A stretch of DNA of 64,000 bases from JALZMG01 sp963844175 (GCA_963844175.1 CAWJNE010000016.1:71460-135459); one strand, 5' to 3'; shown: positions 46,737 through 55,498, counted from the stretch's first letter. The notes: generated by a model not told the origin, from the letters alone. Made by a program: numbers and translations.

Positions 46737-48034
46737 CGGTGTGGTCGATCGGACGTGAACGCTGGGTCGAGGGCGTGGATGACCCTGGTGAGCTCGTCGA
46801 GTCCGGGGGCGGCGCCCATGTCGGCGGCCAGGCGGCGGCTGGCCGCCCGATAGCGCGGGTCATCGAACACCCGGCGGATCGCCCGGCGAAGGGCCCGCGG
46901 GCGCGGGTGCTCCGTGCGGATGCGACGACCGACGCCGGACCACACGACGCGGCCACCCACTTCGGGCTTGTCCTCCTTGCCGCCGCTGGCAACGATCGGA
47001 ACGCCGTAGCGCAGGGCGTACTGGACGCCGCCATATCCGCCATTGGTGACGAACACGTCGGTGCGCGGCAGCAGCTCGTCGTAGGCGAGGTACTCGGCGG
47101 CGCGGGCATTGCCGGGGAGCGGCGGGAGGGTGTCGAGAGGGCGGCCGCCGGTGGAGACGACGACCATGACGTCGTCGTCGGCGAGCGCTTCGAGGGTCGG
47201 GCCGATCAGCTGGCTGTAGTCCTTGTTGGCGATCGTTCCCTGGGTGACGTGGATGACGGGGCGGCCACGGTCGAGGTCGGCCCACCAGCCGGGTCGCGGC
47301 GCCCGTGAGCCGGCCGCGCTGATCGGCCCGGCGAAGTGCAGCGTGGCTGGCGCATCGGAGCGCGGGTACTCGAAGGCGGGCACGCTGAACTGCACGACCG
47401 CGTCGGCGATGCTCGCCCAGTCCAGGATCGGTGCAGGCAGCGCGACACCATGCAGGTCGCGGTACATCTCGTCGGCGATGCGGGTGCCTCGCTTGAAGAC
47501 AGGGCGAGTGATCGCGGTCAGCGCTCGGTTGCGGGCGCGGTTGCACCACCTCGCCGGCGGCAGGCCGAGCCCGTACGGGGCGGTGTCCCGGCTGGCCAGC
47601 GACAGCGGGAGCACACCGCCGATCACGACCGCCGGCCGCTCCGCCCGCCGGTGGCCGAGGACGAAGGCCCCACCGACGAACGCCGGATCGGTGATGACGA
47701 CCTCGGCAGGTTCAGCGGCGTGCGCCGCCATGACGGCGTCATGTTGCAGACGTGCCGGCTCGACGAACACGTGCTCGATGTCGAAGGCCAGGGCCTTCGG
47801 GCCGCGGAGGCTGGCCCGCTCCGGGAACCGGAGGTGGAGGTCCTCGCGGTCGTCGAAGTCGGCATCGGCGGGCAGCGCAAGGTGGCTGGCCCCGGTGCCC
47901 GCCACTGCGGCGGCGAAGCGGGCGCCGGTGATGAAGCGCACCCGGTCGCCGCGAGCGACGAGGTGGCGGGCGACTTCCAGCAGGGGGCTGACGTGGCCGT
48001 GGACCGGCACGCTGGCGATGAGGATCGAGGACAT
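46733..48034 (-). CDS. UDP-glycosyltransferase, MGT family (GT1)
   Basis: 433 residues. N-terminal ILIASVPVHGHVSPLLEVARHLVARGDRVRF and C-terminal donor-binding VTNGGYGGVQYALRYGVPIVA identify a macrolide-type GT-B glycosyltransferase that adds sugar to hydroxyl groups of small molecules, often for detoxification. It forms an overlapping pair with the hydrolase gene. The divergent TetR gene lies 57 bases away and the spacer holds palindromic sequence, so drug- or metabolite-dependent derepression is likely. Confidence 0.9.
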   Translation of the reverse strand: MSSILIASVPVHGHVSPLLEVARHLVARGDRVRFITGARFAAAVAGTGASHLALPADADFDDREDLHLRFPERASLRGPKALAFDIEHVFVEPARLQHDAVMAAHAAEPAEVVITDPAFVGGAFVLGHRRAERPAVVIGGVLPLSLASRDTAPYGLGLPPARWCNRARNRALTAITRPVFKRGTRIADEMYRDLHGVALPAPILDWASIADAVVQFSVPAFEYPRSDAPATLHFAGPISAAGSRAPRPGWWADLDRGRPVIHVTQGTIANKDYSQLIGPTLEALADDDVMVVVSTGGRPLDTLPPLPGNARAAEYLAYDELLPRTDVFVTNGGYGGVQYALRYGVPIVASGGKEDKPEVGGRVVWSGVGRRIRTEHPRPRALRRAIRRVFDDPRYRAASRRLAADMGAAPGLDELTRVIHALDPAFTSDRPHR

Positions 48035-48069
48035 GATCTGGCGGCTCCTGGAGCATCCGGTATTGACTG

Positions 48070-48093
48070 CTATGTGATAGTATTCACCACTAT
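48070..48093. promoter_or_regulatory. Palindromic operator candidate between TetR and glycosyltransferase genes
   Basis: CTATGTGATAG (48070-48080) is an interrupted palindrome and overlaps a second pair, ATAGT (48077-48081) with ACTAT (48089-48093), which reaches the TetR ATG at 48092. The region is much richer in AT than its surroundings. It fits binding by the adjacent TetR protein. Confidence 0.5.
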
Positions 48094-48778
48094 GTCATCC
48101 CAGTCAACAACAGTGTCGACTGGCGGCGCCTCGCCCTCCGCGCGGGCGTACCGGTCGGAGTTGCGCCAGCGGCAAGCGATGGAGACCCGGCTGCGAGTGC
48201 TCGCCACCGCCGCGGAGCTGTTCGCCGAGCTCGGCTACGCCCGGACGACGCTGGCGAAGATCGCCGCCGGCGCCGGCGTGTCGATCGAGACCGTCCAGGC
48301 CCAGGGGTCCAAAGCGGCGCTGATGATCGCATCGGCCGAGTTCGCGGCGTTCGGTGTCGCCGGCGACCACAACATCCTCGACCTCGACATCGGCCGGCGC
48401 TTCGTCGCCATCACCGAGCTCGGCGCAGCCGTCGACTTCATCGTCGCCGAGCAGACGGCGATCCACGAGCGCTCGGCGGGCGCGACGCAGGCGCTGTACG
48501 GCGCGGCCGCCAACGAGCCCGAGCTCGACAGCTACCTCGCCGAGCTCATCGCCGGCGTTGGCCGACAGATCCGCCGCATCCTCGAGATCTGCGCCGAACG
48601 AAGCTGGCTCCGCGATGACATCGCCTTCGACGAGCTCGTCGAGACCACCGTCGTGGTCTCCAGCATGGAGACGTACCTCCGCGTGGTGCACCGCGACGGC
48701 TGGACCGTTGACGCGTACCGCAACTGGTTCCGCCGCATGCTCCGCGAGGTCGTGTTCGCCCCGTCGTCACCCAGCTGA
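48092..48778 (+). CDS. TetR-family transcriptional regulator
   Basis: 228 residues. N-terminal helix-turn-helix RVLATAAELFAELGYARTTLAKIAAGAGVSIETVQAQGSKAAL is typical of TetR, though QAQGSK replaces the more common Y-F-x-K part; the rest is a helical ligand-binding domain. It begins 57 bases from the divergent glycosyltransferase gene and likely represses it and itself through the palindromes in the spacer. The open frame extends far upstream, but the conserved domain and AT-rich promoter place the start at ATG 48092. Confidence 0.9.
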   Translation: MSSQSTTVSTGGASPSARAYRSELRQRQAMETRLRVLATAAELFAELGYARTTLAKIAAGAGVSIETVQAQGSKAALMIASAEFAAFGVAGDHNILDLDIGRRFVAITELGAAVDFIVAEQTAIHERSAGATQALYGAAANEPELDSYLAELIAGVGRQIRRILEICAERSWLRDDIAFDELVETTVVVSSMETYLRVVHRDGWTVDAYRNWFRRMLREVVFAPSSPS

Positions 48779-48836
48779 TGTCGCGGCCCGAACGGCGACT
48801 GCGATCTCAGGCCATGTCCGCCCGATCGTCGGAGGG

Positions 48837-50072
48837 TCAGGGAGCGGGCAGTCCGCGCCATTCGACGAGCAGCATGGTGGCGTCGTCATGCAGCTCGAAG
48901 GCGGCGTGTTCGAGGACGCTGTGGCCGAGGCGGCGGATCGTCTCGGCGCATCCCAGCCCGTCGGCGTCAGCTCGCTCCAGCAGGTCGGTGAGCCGTTCGA
49001 ATCCGAACCGTGATCCGCCTCGTCGCCCCCCTTCGACGAGTCCGTCCGTGTAGAAGAGCACGCGATCCTTGGGTTGCAGGTGCACGGTCTCGACGATGGT
49101 GGGCGTCGCCTGCAGATGATGGAGCCCGATGGGCGGGCGCGGCTCGCACTCGAGCTCGCCGACCACACGGCCGTCGCGGACGAGGACCGGAAGTGGGTGA
49201 CCAGCGTTCGCCCAGGTCAAGGTGCCAGTCGACGTCGCGAGCTGGGCGACCTGGGCGGTGACGAAGTCCCCTCCGAAGTCGAGGGCGATCGCATCGTCGG
49301 CGGCGCGCAGCCGTTCAGCGAGACCGAGACGACAGCGGCGGGCATGACGGAGCGCGGCGATCGTCAGCGTCGACAGGAGCGCGGAGTGGAGTCCGTGGCC
49401 GACGGCGTCATAGATCACGAGGTCGAGGACGTCGTCACGACTCGAGTAGTCGAACCCGTCGCCTCCGACGGCGTATGCCGGCTCCACGAACCCGGCGACC
49501 TCGGCGGAAGGGATCGACGACTCGAGCGGTGGGAGCTGCTGCCACTGCATCTCGGCGGCCAGGTTGAGCTCCTGGCGACGCCGCCGCAGCGCGTAGTGGT
49601 CGGTGTGCTCGCGTTTGCTGACGAGGAGCGCGGCCGTCAGCGCGGCGACGGCGTCTGCGTCGCGACGGTGCTTGTCGGTCAACGGTCCACCGAACCCGTA
49701 GCGCAGAACGCCGAGCCGCTCGGTGCCATCGACCAACGGGACCCAACGGTGTGGATCCGGCTCGTCGGACTCGATCGGTCCGGCGCGAGCGAACGCCCGT
49801 CCTGCCGTCGTGTTCGCCACCTCGAGCGCGGCGGTGGAGTCACCGTCGACCGGCACGAGCAGAACCTGTCCGTAGTCGATGAGCCACATCGAGACGTCGA
49901 TCGCGCCGATCGCAACGCCAGCCTGCCGCACGAGGTCGCCGAGGCGGTCGGCCGGAAGCATGTGCGATGCCTCGAGCGCGTCGGCGAGGACGTGGGACGA
50001 GGTCGCCAGCTCACGAAAGCCCGGGACGAACGACAACTCGTCGTCAGCGCCCCCGCCCATCCCCGGAAGCAT
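48837..50072 (-). CDS. RsbU/SpoIIE-type PP2C phosphatase with N-terminal GAF-like sensor
   Basis: 411 residues. The first 200 residues have a GAF-like sensory layout (DVSMWLIDYGQVLLVPVDGD, GRAFARAGPI), followed by a SpoIIE phosphatase domain with VGGDGFDY, IYDAVGHGLHSALL, WANAGHPLPVLV, VLFYTDGLVE and DDATMLLV, which carry the metal-binding Asp/Gly set. Such proteins dephosphorylate anti-anti-sigma factors and so turn on a stress sigma factor. A STAS protein, its natural substrate type, is encoded 1 kb away (51094). It is divergent from hsp20 across a promoter with repeated CAAACCTG elements. Confidence 0.88.
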   Translation of the reverse strand: MLPGMGGGADDELSFVPGFRELATSSHVLADALEASHMLPADRLGDLVRQAGVAIGAIDVSMWLIDYGQVLLVPVDGDSTAALEVANTTAGRAFARAGPIESDEPDPHRWVPLVDGTERLGVLRYGFGGPLTDKHRRDADAVAALTAALLVSKREHTDHYALRRRRQELNLAAEMQWQQLPPLESSIPSAEVAGFVEPAYAVGGDGFDYSSRDDVLDLVIYDAVGHGLHSALLSTLTIAALRHARRCRLGLAERLRAADDAIALDFGGDFVTAQVAQLATSTGTLTWANAGHPLPVLVRDGRVVGELECEPRPPIGLHHLQATPTIVETVHLQPKDRVLFYTDGLVEGGRRGGSRFGFERLTDLLERADADGLGCAETIRRLGHSVLEHAAFELHDDATMLLVEWRGLPAP

Positions 50073-50126
50073 GGCACGTGGTGCGCAGCCCGAGTCCCGA
50101 CAGACGTTCGAGCCGGCGTCTGGAGC

Positions 50127-50178
50127 AAACCTGCAATCAGACTTGACAGTTTGCTGCACCAGCGCGATAACAAACCTG
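50127..50178 (+). promoter_or_regulatory. Strong -35/-10 promoter for hsp20 embedded in CAAACCTG repeats
   Basis: TTGACA (50143-50148), a 17-base spacer and GATAAC (50166-50171) make a near-consensus housekeeping promoter, unusual in this GC-rich sequence. CAAACCTG occurs as a direct repeat on both sides (near 50127 and 50171), with an inverted CAGTTTGC between, so the same short word brackets the -35 and -10. This looks like an operator set, possibly for the MerR protein encoded two genes downstream. No canonical HspR box was found. Confidence 0.6.
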
Positions 50179-50217
50179 TCCCCCCACCGCCAGATAGAAC
50201 GAGAGGAGACCACGACC

Positions 50218-50688
50218 ATGTTGATGCGTACCGATCCGTTCCGCGAGCTCGATCGCGTGGCACAGCAGGTCTTCGGAACCAACGCGCGTCCCGCGGCGAT
50301 GCCGATCGACGCCTTCCGGCGCGGCGAAGAGTTCGTCGTCCAGTTCGACCTGCCGGGCGTCGCCGCCGGGTCGATCGACCTCACGGTCGAGCGCAACGTC
50401 CTGACCGTGCACGCCGAACGGCAGCGCTCCAACGGTGACGACATCGAACTGCTCATCGGCGAGCGCCCCACCGGCACGTTCAGCCGCCAGCTCTTCCTGG
50501 CCGAGACGCTCGACACCGAGCAGCTCAACGCCGAGTACGTCGACGGCGTGCTGACCGTACGGCTCCCGGTCAAGGAGCAAGCCAAGCCGCGCCGGGTGAA
50601 CATCGCCGCCGGCAGTGCGGATCGCACCCCGATCGACGCCAGGTCGGCGGACGGCGAGCGCGACACCGTCGGCGCGTCGACTTCGTGA
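50218..50688 (+). CDS. Small heat-shock protein (Hsp20/alpha-crystallin)
   Basis: 156 residues. The alpha-crystallin domain spans about 30-130 (MPIDAFRRGEEFVVQFDLPGVAAGSIDLTVERNVLTVHAER to YVDGVLTVRLPV), preceded by MLMRTDPFRELDRVAQQVFG, the standard opening of actinobacterial Hsp18-type chaperones. It holds unfolding proteins in the cytoplasm. GAGAGGAGAC lies just before ATG 50218. The stop overlaps the GTG of the MerR gene (GTGA), implying one transcript driven by the strong promoter at 50143. Confidence 0.95.
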   Translation: MLMRTDPFRELDRVAQQVFGTNARPAAMPIDAFRRGEEFVVQFDLPGVAAGSIDLTVERNVLTVHAERQRSNGDDIELLIGERPTGTFSRQLFLAETLDTEQLNAEYVDGVLTVRLPVKEQAKPRRVNIAAGSADRTPIDARSADGERDTVGASTS

Positions 50689-51059
50689 GCGAGCCTGGCC
50701 GGGCGGTGCCCGCCCGCAGCGCCGCCCGGCCCAGGCTCCCCGCTGAGAACGCGCCGTTCTACACGGTCGGTCAGGTCGCCGACCTGCTGCACGTGCAACC
50801 GGCCTTCCTCCGTCGCCTCGAGTCGCAACAGGTCGTCATCCCGCAGCGGTCGGCCGGTGGTCAGCGCCGCTACAGCCGGCTCGAGGTCGACCGGATCAGC
50901 GCGATCACCGTTCTGATCGGCGAGGGGATGACGTTGGCCGGCGCCAAGCGGATCATCGAGCTGCAACACGAGATCGATGGCCTGCGCCAGGAACTGGCGG
51001 ACTCCGCCGCCCCACCGGATGACGGCGTCGACGACGACACGGGGCCCGACCGCCGCTGA
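50685..51059 (+). CDS. MerR-family regulator (HspR-like)
   Basis: 124 residues. The winged helix-turn-helix is FYTVGQVADLLHVQPAFLRRLESQQVVIPQRSAGGQRRYSRLEVDRI, followed by the dimer helix ITVLIGEGMTLAGAKRIIEL, very like HspR, the actinobacterial heat-shock repressor. An Asp-rich tail ends the protein. Coupled to hsp20 by a GTGA overlap, so it probably provides feedback on that operon. It differs from true HspR in that the promoter lacks the HAIR consensus, so a different site, perhaps CAAACCTG, is expected. Confidence 0.87.
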   Translation: MSEPGRAVPARSAARPRLPAENAPFYTVGQVADLLHVQPAFLRRLESQQVVIPQRSAGGQRRYSRLEVDRISAITVLIGEGMTLAGAKRIIELQHEIDGLRQELADSAAPPDDGVDDDTGPDRR

Positions 51060-51093
51060 ATCGTCCAGCGGCCGCTCGCAGACTGGAGATGAC

Positions 51094-51447
51094 GTGAAGG
51101 ATCAATTGACAGAACTCTGTGTTGACGTCGTGCCGGATGGCGCAGGCGCCACCGTCGTGCTGGCCGGTGAGATCGACCTCGCCACCGCTCCCGAACTGCA
51201 GGCCCGGTTGGAGTCCTTGATCGACGCGACGACGGGCGACGTCGCCCTCGACGTGGCTCGGGTGACGTTCCTCGACTCGACCGGGCTGCACGTCATCGCC
51301 CTGGTGCATCGGCGCTTGCGCGACGAGTCTCGGCAGCTCCGTGTGTCCAACCCCGCGACGCGCGTGCGACGTGTTCTCGAGCTCAGCGGGATGGCCCGGC
51401 TGCTCGAGGTGGAGCGCCGTTCACCTGCCGCTGACACGCCAGCGTGA
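51094..51447 (+). CDS. STAS-domain anti-sigma factor antagonist
   Basis: 117 residues. The central FLDSTGLHVIALVHRRL contains the Ser (DSTG) that is phosphorylated by anti-sigma kinases and dephosphorylated by RsbU-type phosphatases. Starts at GTG 51094, 34 bases after the MerR stop, in the same direction; GGAGAT lies a few bases upstream. With the RsbU-like phosphatase at 48837 it forms two parts of a partner-switching stress pathway. The anti-sigma kinase and sigma factor are not in the window. Confidence 0.9.
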   Translation: MKDQLTELCVDVVPDGAGATVVLAGEIDLATAPELQARLESLIDATTGDVALDVARVTFLDSTGLHVIALVHRRLRDESRQLRVSNPATRVRRVLELSGMARLLEVERRSPAADTPA

Positions 51448-51556
51448 GCGGGGACACGGGCGTCAGGAGGCCAGGACCGCGACCTGCCGACGCCGGATTG
51501 GTCGGCCCCGCAGCCGTGTGGGGCCTCGCCGAGCTGGTGGCCAGCGGCGCTCGTGC

Positions 51557-52330
51557 TCAGCGAGCCGAGATCGTGGTTCGACGGCGACGGGCCCAGACGA
51601 GGAACGACGTGCCGAGTCCGACGGCGGCCGCAGCGGCGACGAGCTGCATCCCGGTGGAGCCGGCAGGGCCAGTCTCGGCAAGGCCGGGATCGGGATCCGG
51701 GTCAGGCGTCGAAGCCTCGCCGGCGACGTAGATCGCGCCGTCGAGCACCGTGTTGGCGTCGAGGGTGGCGGTCACCGGGTAGATCCCAGGCTCGCTCGGG
51801 CCGAGGTAGGCGAAGAAGGCCTCCGTCTGACCGTTCTGGCCGACCTGACACTCTGCGGTCGTCTGCTCACCGTTGAACTCGCCGACGGGCTGCGAGCCCC
51901 TGGCGCATTCGGTGATCATGAACCCGACCGGCAGGTTCGGCGAGAAGGCCCCACTGAGGACCAACGTCGGTTCACCCGGCGCGACGACGACCAGCGTGGC
52001 GCTCAGCGCGACGCCGGAGGAAGACGCCGAGACCTCGAACTCGCCGAGCTCGTCCGGTGCCTGCAGTGGGGCGCGGGCGATGCCGGACCCTCCGCAGTTG
52101 ATGGTCGACGACGCTCCCTGGAAGCTGTAGTCGATCGGTGCACCAGGTTGGCAGTTGAAGAGAGCATCGAAGGCTTGTCCCGGAGCGACGGTGTCCGTCG
52201 ACAGCACGATGCCGGCCATCGCCCCGGCCGACACCTCACCGCCGTGCATTCCGGCCAGCGTCGATCCGACGATGGTCGCGACGATGGCGAACGACCTCGT
52301 CGCTCGACGCCCAGCCTGCGATTGCCTCAT
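51557..52330 (-). CDS. Secreted surface protein with LAETG-like sorting signal
   Basis: 257 residues: signal peptide (RRATRSFAIVATIVGSTLAGMHGG), one or two beta-rich domains with paired Cys (FNCQPGAPIDYSFQGASSTINCGG; ITECARG and AECQVG), a short Asp/Pro linker, then LAETG, a hydrophobic helix (MQLVAAAAAVGLGTSFLVWA) and RRRR. LAxTG is the motif of class E sortases in high-GC actinobacteria. Function unknown; neocarzinostatin-like or adhesin-like folds are possible. Convergent with the STAS gene. Confidence 0.8.
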   Translation of the reverse strand: MRQSQAGRRATRSFAIVATIVGSTLAGMHGGEVSAGAMAGIVLSTDTVAPGQAFDALFNCQPGAPIDYSFQGASSTINCGGSGIARAPLQAPDELGEFEVSASSSGVALSATLVVVAPGEPTLVLSGAFSPNLPVGFMITECARGSQPVGEFNGEQTTAECQVGQNGQTEAFFAYLGPSEPGIYPVTATLDANTVLDGAIYVAGEASTPDPDPDPGLAETGPAGSTGMQLVAAAAAVGLGTSFLVWARRRRTTISAR

Positions 52331-52486
52331 CGATGCCTCCTCAGTAGCTCGCTGTCGGGACCGTAATCGCCCCAGTCGCCCCCCGGTGGGAACCTGCGCG
52401 ACGCAGCACGGCGGGCCCGATCGGTGTCCCTCCCGGTGCTCGAGGGCGGCCGGCGGAGTGTGTGCTCGCGTCAGTCGTCGACGCGG

Positions 52487-54127
52487 TCAGTCGTCGTCGA
52501 TCGCGTTGCCGGTCGGGTCGAGCACGTACCACGAGCCGCCCTGACCCTGCCCGTTGGTGTCACCTGGGGCGGAGTCACCTGCGAAGACGTAGAGCGGCCA
52601 AGCGTTGTACGTGACCTGGACGCCCGCCGCCGGGTGTGTGGTCGTACCGAGCAGCAACGTGTCGACGCCGTCGCCTCCGGTGAGTTGGCTGGCGTCGTCG
52701 ACGGTCAGCGGCGGCCACGCCTCGGCACACGAATCGGTGCAAGTCGGGGTGCCCTGCGCGTCGGGCATGAACAGGTAGAGGGTCATGCCGTTGGCGGCGG
52801 TGAGGATCGGGCCGAGGTCGGTGTCGGCGACGAGAACGGTCGCTTCCCCACCGGCGGCGGGAACGGCGGCGGTCGTCACCGGAGTGGTTGCGGCGCGAGT
52901 CGTCACCGGAGTGGTTGCGGCGGTGGTCGTCACCGGTGTGGTGGCGGGAGTCGTCGGCACGACGGTCGTGGCCGGCGCGCTGGTGGAGGTCGGCGTCGGG
53001 GCGGCTTGCAGCGCGGCGAGAGCTTGCTGGAAGGCGGCCAGCGTCGCCGCGTCCACGATGCCGGTCGGTTCGACGCCGAGCGCGATCTGGAACTCCTGGA
53101 GAGCGGCGGTCAGCTCGTCAGTCCAGACGCCGTCGACGGGTCCTTGCCAGAAGCCGGTCAAGGTGAGCACGGTCTGTACCGAGGCGGTGTAGGTCAGGTC
53201 GGCGGCCGCCTTTTGCAGGCCGAGCTCGGCCAGCAGCTCGTCGAGGGCCTCTGCGGTGGCTTTGTCGAGGAACCCGGTCTCGGGGAGGCCGCTGTCGGCC
53301 TGCAGTCGTTTCACGGCATCGACGGTGGCCGGCCCGTAGATCCCGTCGATGGGACCCTCGTAGTAGCCGACCTGTTGCAGCTCGGTCTGCACTGCCGTGG
53401 TGTACGCCGTCACCTGCTCGACCGCCTGAGCCTGCTGCTCGTCGGTGAGGCAGCCCGCATCGTAGAGCAGCCTGAGCCAGGCGATCTGGAGCGCGAACGC
53501 GGCCGAGTTGTACTCCGCCGTCGCCTCCGCCAGCGGGGTCGCCGCCGTGATGCCCTCGCTCGTTTGGGCGAGATCGTCCTCGGCCTGCTGGACGCGCTCG
53601 ATCGTGGCCGGTGGAACGAGCGTGGTCGTGGTCGTGGTCGCGGGAGACGTCGAGCTGGTCGGGACGCTCGACGCGGTGGCGATCGCCTCCACCAGTGCTG
53701 CCTGCGCGTCGGCGAGCTCCTGGCCGGCTGCGGCGAGGGCGGTCTTCGCCTCCTCGACCCCGTTCACCGCAGATGTCACGGTCTCGCGCGGCTCGACGAG
53801 GTCGGCGCCGAGCGTCTGGATGTCGCCGACGGTGGCGGCATCATCGGTGAACAGCTTGCCGTACCGGTCGAGCACCTCGATGTAGCCTCCGGCGTCGACG
53901 CAGAACTGCTCGGCGGCCGCATCCAACGCTTCCTGCGAAGCGGTCATCGCCGACTCTGCCTCCCTGACCCGTGCCTCGGCCGCCGCCACCGGATCCTCCA
54001 CCGCGCTGATCGGTGGAACCTCCGTCGTGCCCGCATCGTCATCGTCGCTGCACGCCGACGCCATGAGGGCGACGGCGACCAACGCGGCCACGGACTGGTG
54101 CCATCTACTGCTCAACCTCGTCCGCAC
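52487..54127 (-). CDS. Lipoprotein with coiled coil, two peptidoglycan-binding domains and a COG4315 repeat domain
   Basis: About 546 residues. Lipobox ALMASAC near residue 25; a coiled coil (about 45-180: ARVREAESAMTASQEALDAAAEQF); a Thr-rich linker; two PG_binding_1 domains (VQTELQQVGYYEGPIDGIYGPATVDAVKRLQ and VQTVLTLTGFWQGPVDGVWTDELTAALQEFQ); a second Thr/Pro linker; and a C-terminal Lipoprotein_15/COG4315 unit (GMTLYLFMPDAQGTPTCTDSCAEAWPPL, YNAWPLYVF). It would bridge membrane and cell wall. The fusion of these parts is unusual. GTG 54127 is chosen because it gives a normal signal length. Confidence 0.83.
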   Translation of the reverse strand: MRTRLSSRWHQSVAALVAVALMASACSDDDDAGTTEVPPISAVEDPVAAAEARVREAESAMTASQEALDAAAEQFCVDAGGYIEVLDRYGKLFTDDAATVGDIQTLGADLVEPRETVTSAVNGVEEAKTALAAAGQELADAQAALVEAIATASSVPTSSTSPATTTTTTLVPPATIERVQQAEDDLAQTSEGITAATPLAEATAEYNSAAFALQIAWLRLLYDAGCLTDEQQAQAVEQVTAYTTAVQTELQQVGYYEGPIDGIYGPATVDAVKRLQADSGLPETGFLDKATAEALDELLAELGLQKAAADLTYTASVQTVLTLTGFWQGPVDGVWTDELTAALQEFQIALGVEPTGIVDAATLAAFQQALAALQAAPTPTSTSAPATTVVPTTPATTPVTTTAATTPVTTRAATTPVTTAAVPAAGGEATVLVADTDLGPILTAANGMTLYLFMPDAQGTPTCTDSCAEAWPPLTVDDASQLTGGDGVDTLLLGTTTHPAAGVQVTYNAWPLYVFAGDSAPGDTNGQGQGGSWYVLDPTGNAIDDD

Positions 54128-54211
54128 GCGCTGACTCAGGACACTTCGATGAATCGTCACTGGGGCTGATGCTCGCGCACGCCGGCGCCAGCAGCACAAG
54201 AACCCGCAGCG

Positions 54212-55288
54212 TCAGCCTGATCCGCGCTCCCGCCGCGACGATTCGCCGCGGTGGCGGGCGGCTCGTGCGAGGTGGTGGGCGAGGCCGACGAAGGCGGCGG
54301 TCCACACCGCCAGAGCGATGCCGAGCACGACCTGCGGGAGCCACTCGAGGCTGGGCAGTTGCGCGGCGAGCCGCATTCGGTACGTCGCGACGCCGTACAT
54401 CCCGAGCGGGAAGACCATCGCCCAATACGACGGGTGATAACGCAGCGGCACCCTCCGCACGATGTGCCGCCAGATACCGATGGCGAGCATCAGCGGGAAC
54501 CAGAACGTCGCCGTCGCCCACGCCAACACCACGATCCCCTCGACGAACGGCGCGACCCGTCCGATCCGGGGCGACGAATCACGGGCGAGCAGCAGGTTGG
54601 AGCCGGCGAGGACGGTGATGGCCACGGCACCGGCGGCGATCCACGCCGGGGGGTCGGCCTCGGTCGGTTCCAGCGCCTGAAACGTCCACCGCAGGAACAC
54701 CATCGTCATCACGATGAGGTACAGCACGAGGCCGAGCGTGAAGGCGGCGAGGCAGATGAACGCCAGGGCGTCGCTACCGCTGCGCGCGAGCAGCAACGCG
54801 CCGAGCACGGCGATCGACTCGGTCGACACGGTGAGCAGGAACCAGCTGCCGTTGATGCCGGCGCCCAGACCCGGTTTGGGGCTGCGCAGGACGACGGCGA
54901 CGAGCGGGGCGTACGCAAGTACGGCCCACAGCCCGAGGCTCACGTACCACAGCACCCATGCCAGACCGCGCCAGTCGTGAAGGACGATGGCCGCGCTGCC
55001 GAGGACGTTGGTGGCCGCGACGACCGTCAGGAAGGCGAAGCCCCGGGCATGGCTGGTGAGGTCGGCGACGAGCTGATGCGGGTACCTGACGAGGCGGGCG
55101 ACGAGCAGGGCGGCGAGGACGACGTAGGCGACGATCGCGATGACGAACAAGGGCTCGGCCAGCCAGCCCAGCTCCTGCTGGTCGGCGCCGATGGCGATGA
55201 TGCCGGTGGCCATCACGAGTGCGAAGTAGCCGGGAAAGAGTGTCGCCACGGCGTTGCCGGCAAGCCGTTGCGTGGTCGTGGCGGTCAC
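54212..55288 (-). CDS. TDT/SLAC1-family anion transporter
   Basis: 358 residues with ten predicted membrane segments (LFPGYFALVMATGIIAIG, LFVIAIVAYVVLAALLVARLV, FAFLTVVAATNVLGSAAIVL and others). YFALVMATGI at the N-terminus and SYWAMVFPLGMYGVATYRM near the C-terminus are family signatures. Relatives export tellurite, malate, sulphite or nitrate. It is the last gene of the molybdenum oxidoreductase operon, nine bases after the small membrane protein, so it may move the substrate or product (nitrate or nitrite). That role is inference. Confidence 0.85.
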   Translation of the reverse strand: MTATTTQRLAGNAVATLFPGYFALVMATGIIAIGADQQELGWLAEPLFVIAIVAYVVLAALLVARLVRYPHQLVADLTSHARGFAFLTVVAATNVLGSAAIVLHDWRGLAWVLWYVSLGLWAVLAYAPLVAVVLRSPKPGLGAGINGSWFLLTVSTESIAVLGALLLARSGSDALAFICLAAFTLGLVLYLIVMTMVFLRWTFQALEPTEADPPAWIAAGAVAITVLAGSNLLLARDSSPRIGRVAPFVEGIVVLAWATATFWFPLMLAIGIWRHIVRRVPLRYHPSYWAMVFPLGMYGVATYRMRLAAQLPSLEWLPQVVLGIALAVWTAAFVGLAHHLARAARHRGESSRRERGSG

Positions 55289-55297
55289 GTCGGGCGC

Positions 55298-55498
55298 TCA
55301 GGGCCGGAGCCAGCGCAGGAACGTCGCCGCGCCGGCAGCGAGCGCGACGGAGACCGCGGCGGTCGCCCAGGCCAGGCCTTCCTGGTCGTCGAGGAATGCT
55401 TCGACAGCGACGGTGATCAGGAACACCTGAAAGGCGACGAGGATGATCACGTACACCGCCACCGCCCCCGAGGTGCGTGGTCCGCGGTTCGAGATCAC
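55298..55498 (-). CDS. Small two-helix membrane protein in the molybdenum oxidoreductase operon
   Basis: 66 residues with two hydrophobic helices (AVAVYVIILVAFQVFLITVAVEAFL and WATAAVSVALAAGAATFLRWL) joined by a short DDQEG loop. It resembles small proteins found beside Rieske and 4Fe-4S subunits of bacterial redox operons (DUF6755-like), but I am not certain. It lies ten bases after the Rieske gene and nine before the transporter gene, so it should be part of the complex or its assembly. Confidence 0.65.
   Translation of the reverse strand: MISNRGPRTSGAVAVYVIILVAFQVFLITVAVEAFLDDQEGLAWATAAVSVALAAGAATFLRWLRP

Noticed and set aside
50100..50217. HspR (HAIR) box before hsp20
   Set aside because: CTTGAGT-N7-ACTCAAG was not found; only a partial CTTGA at the -35 region matches.
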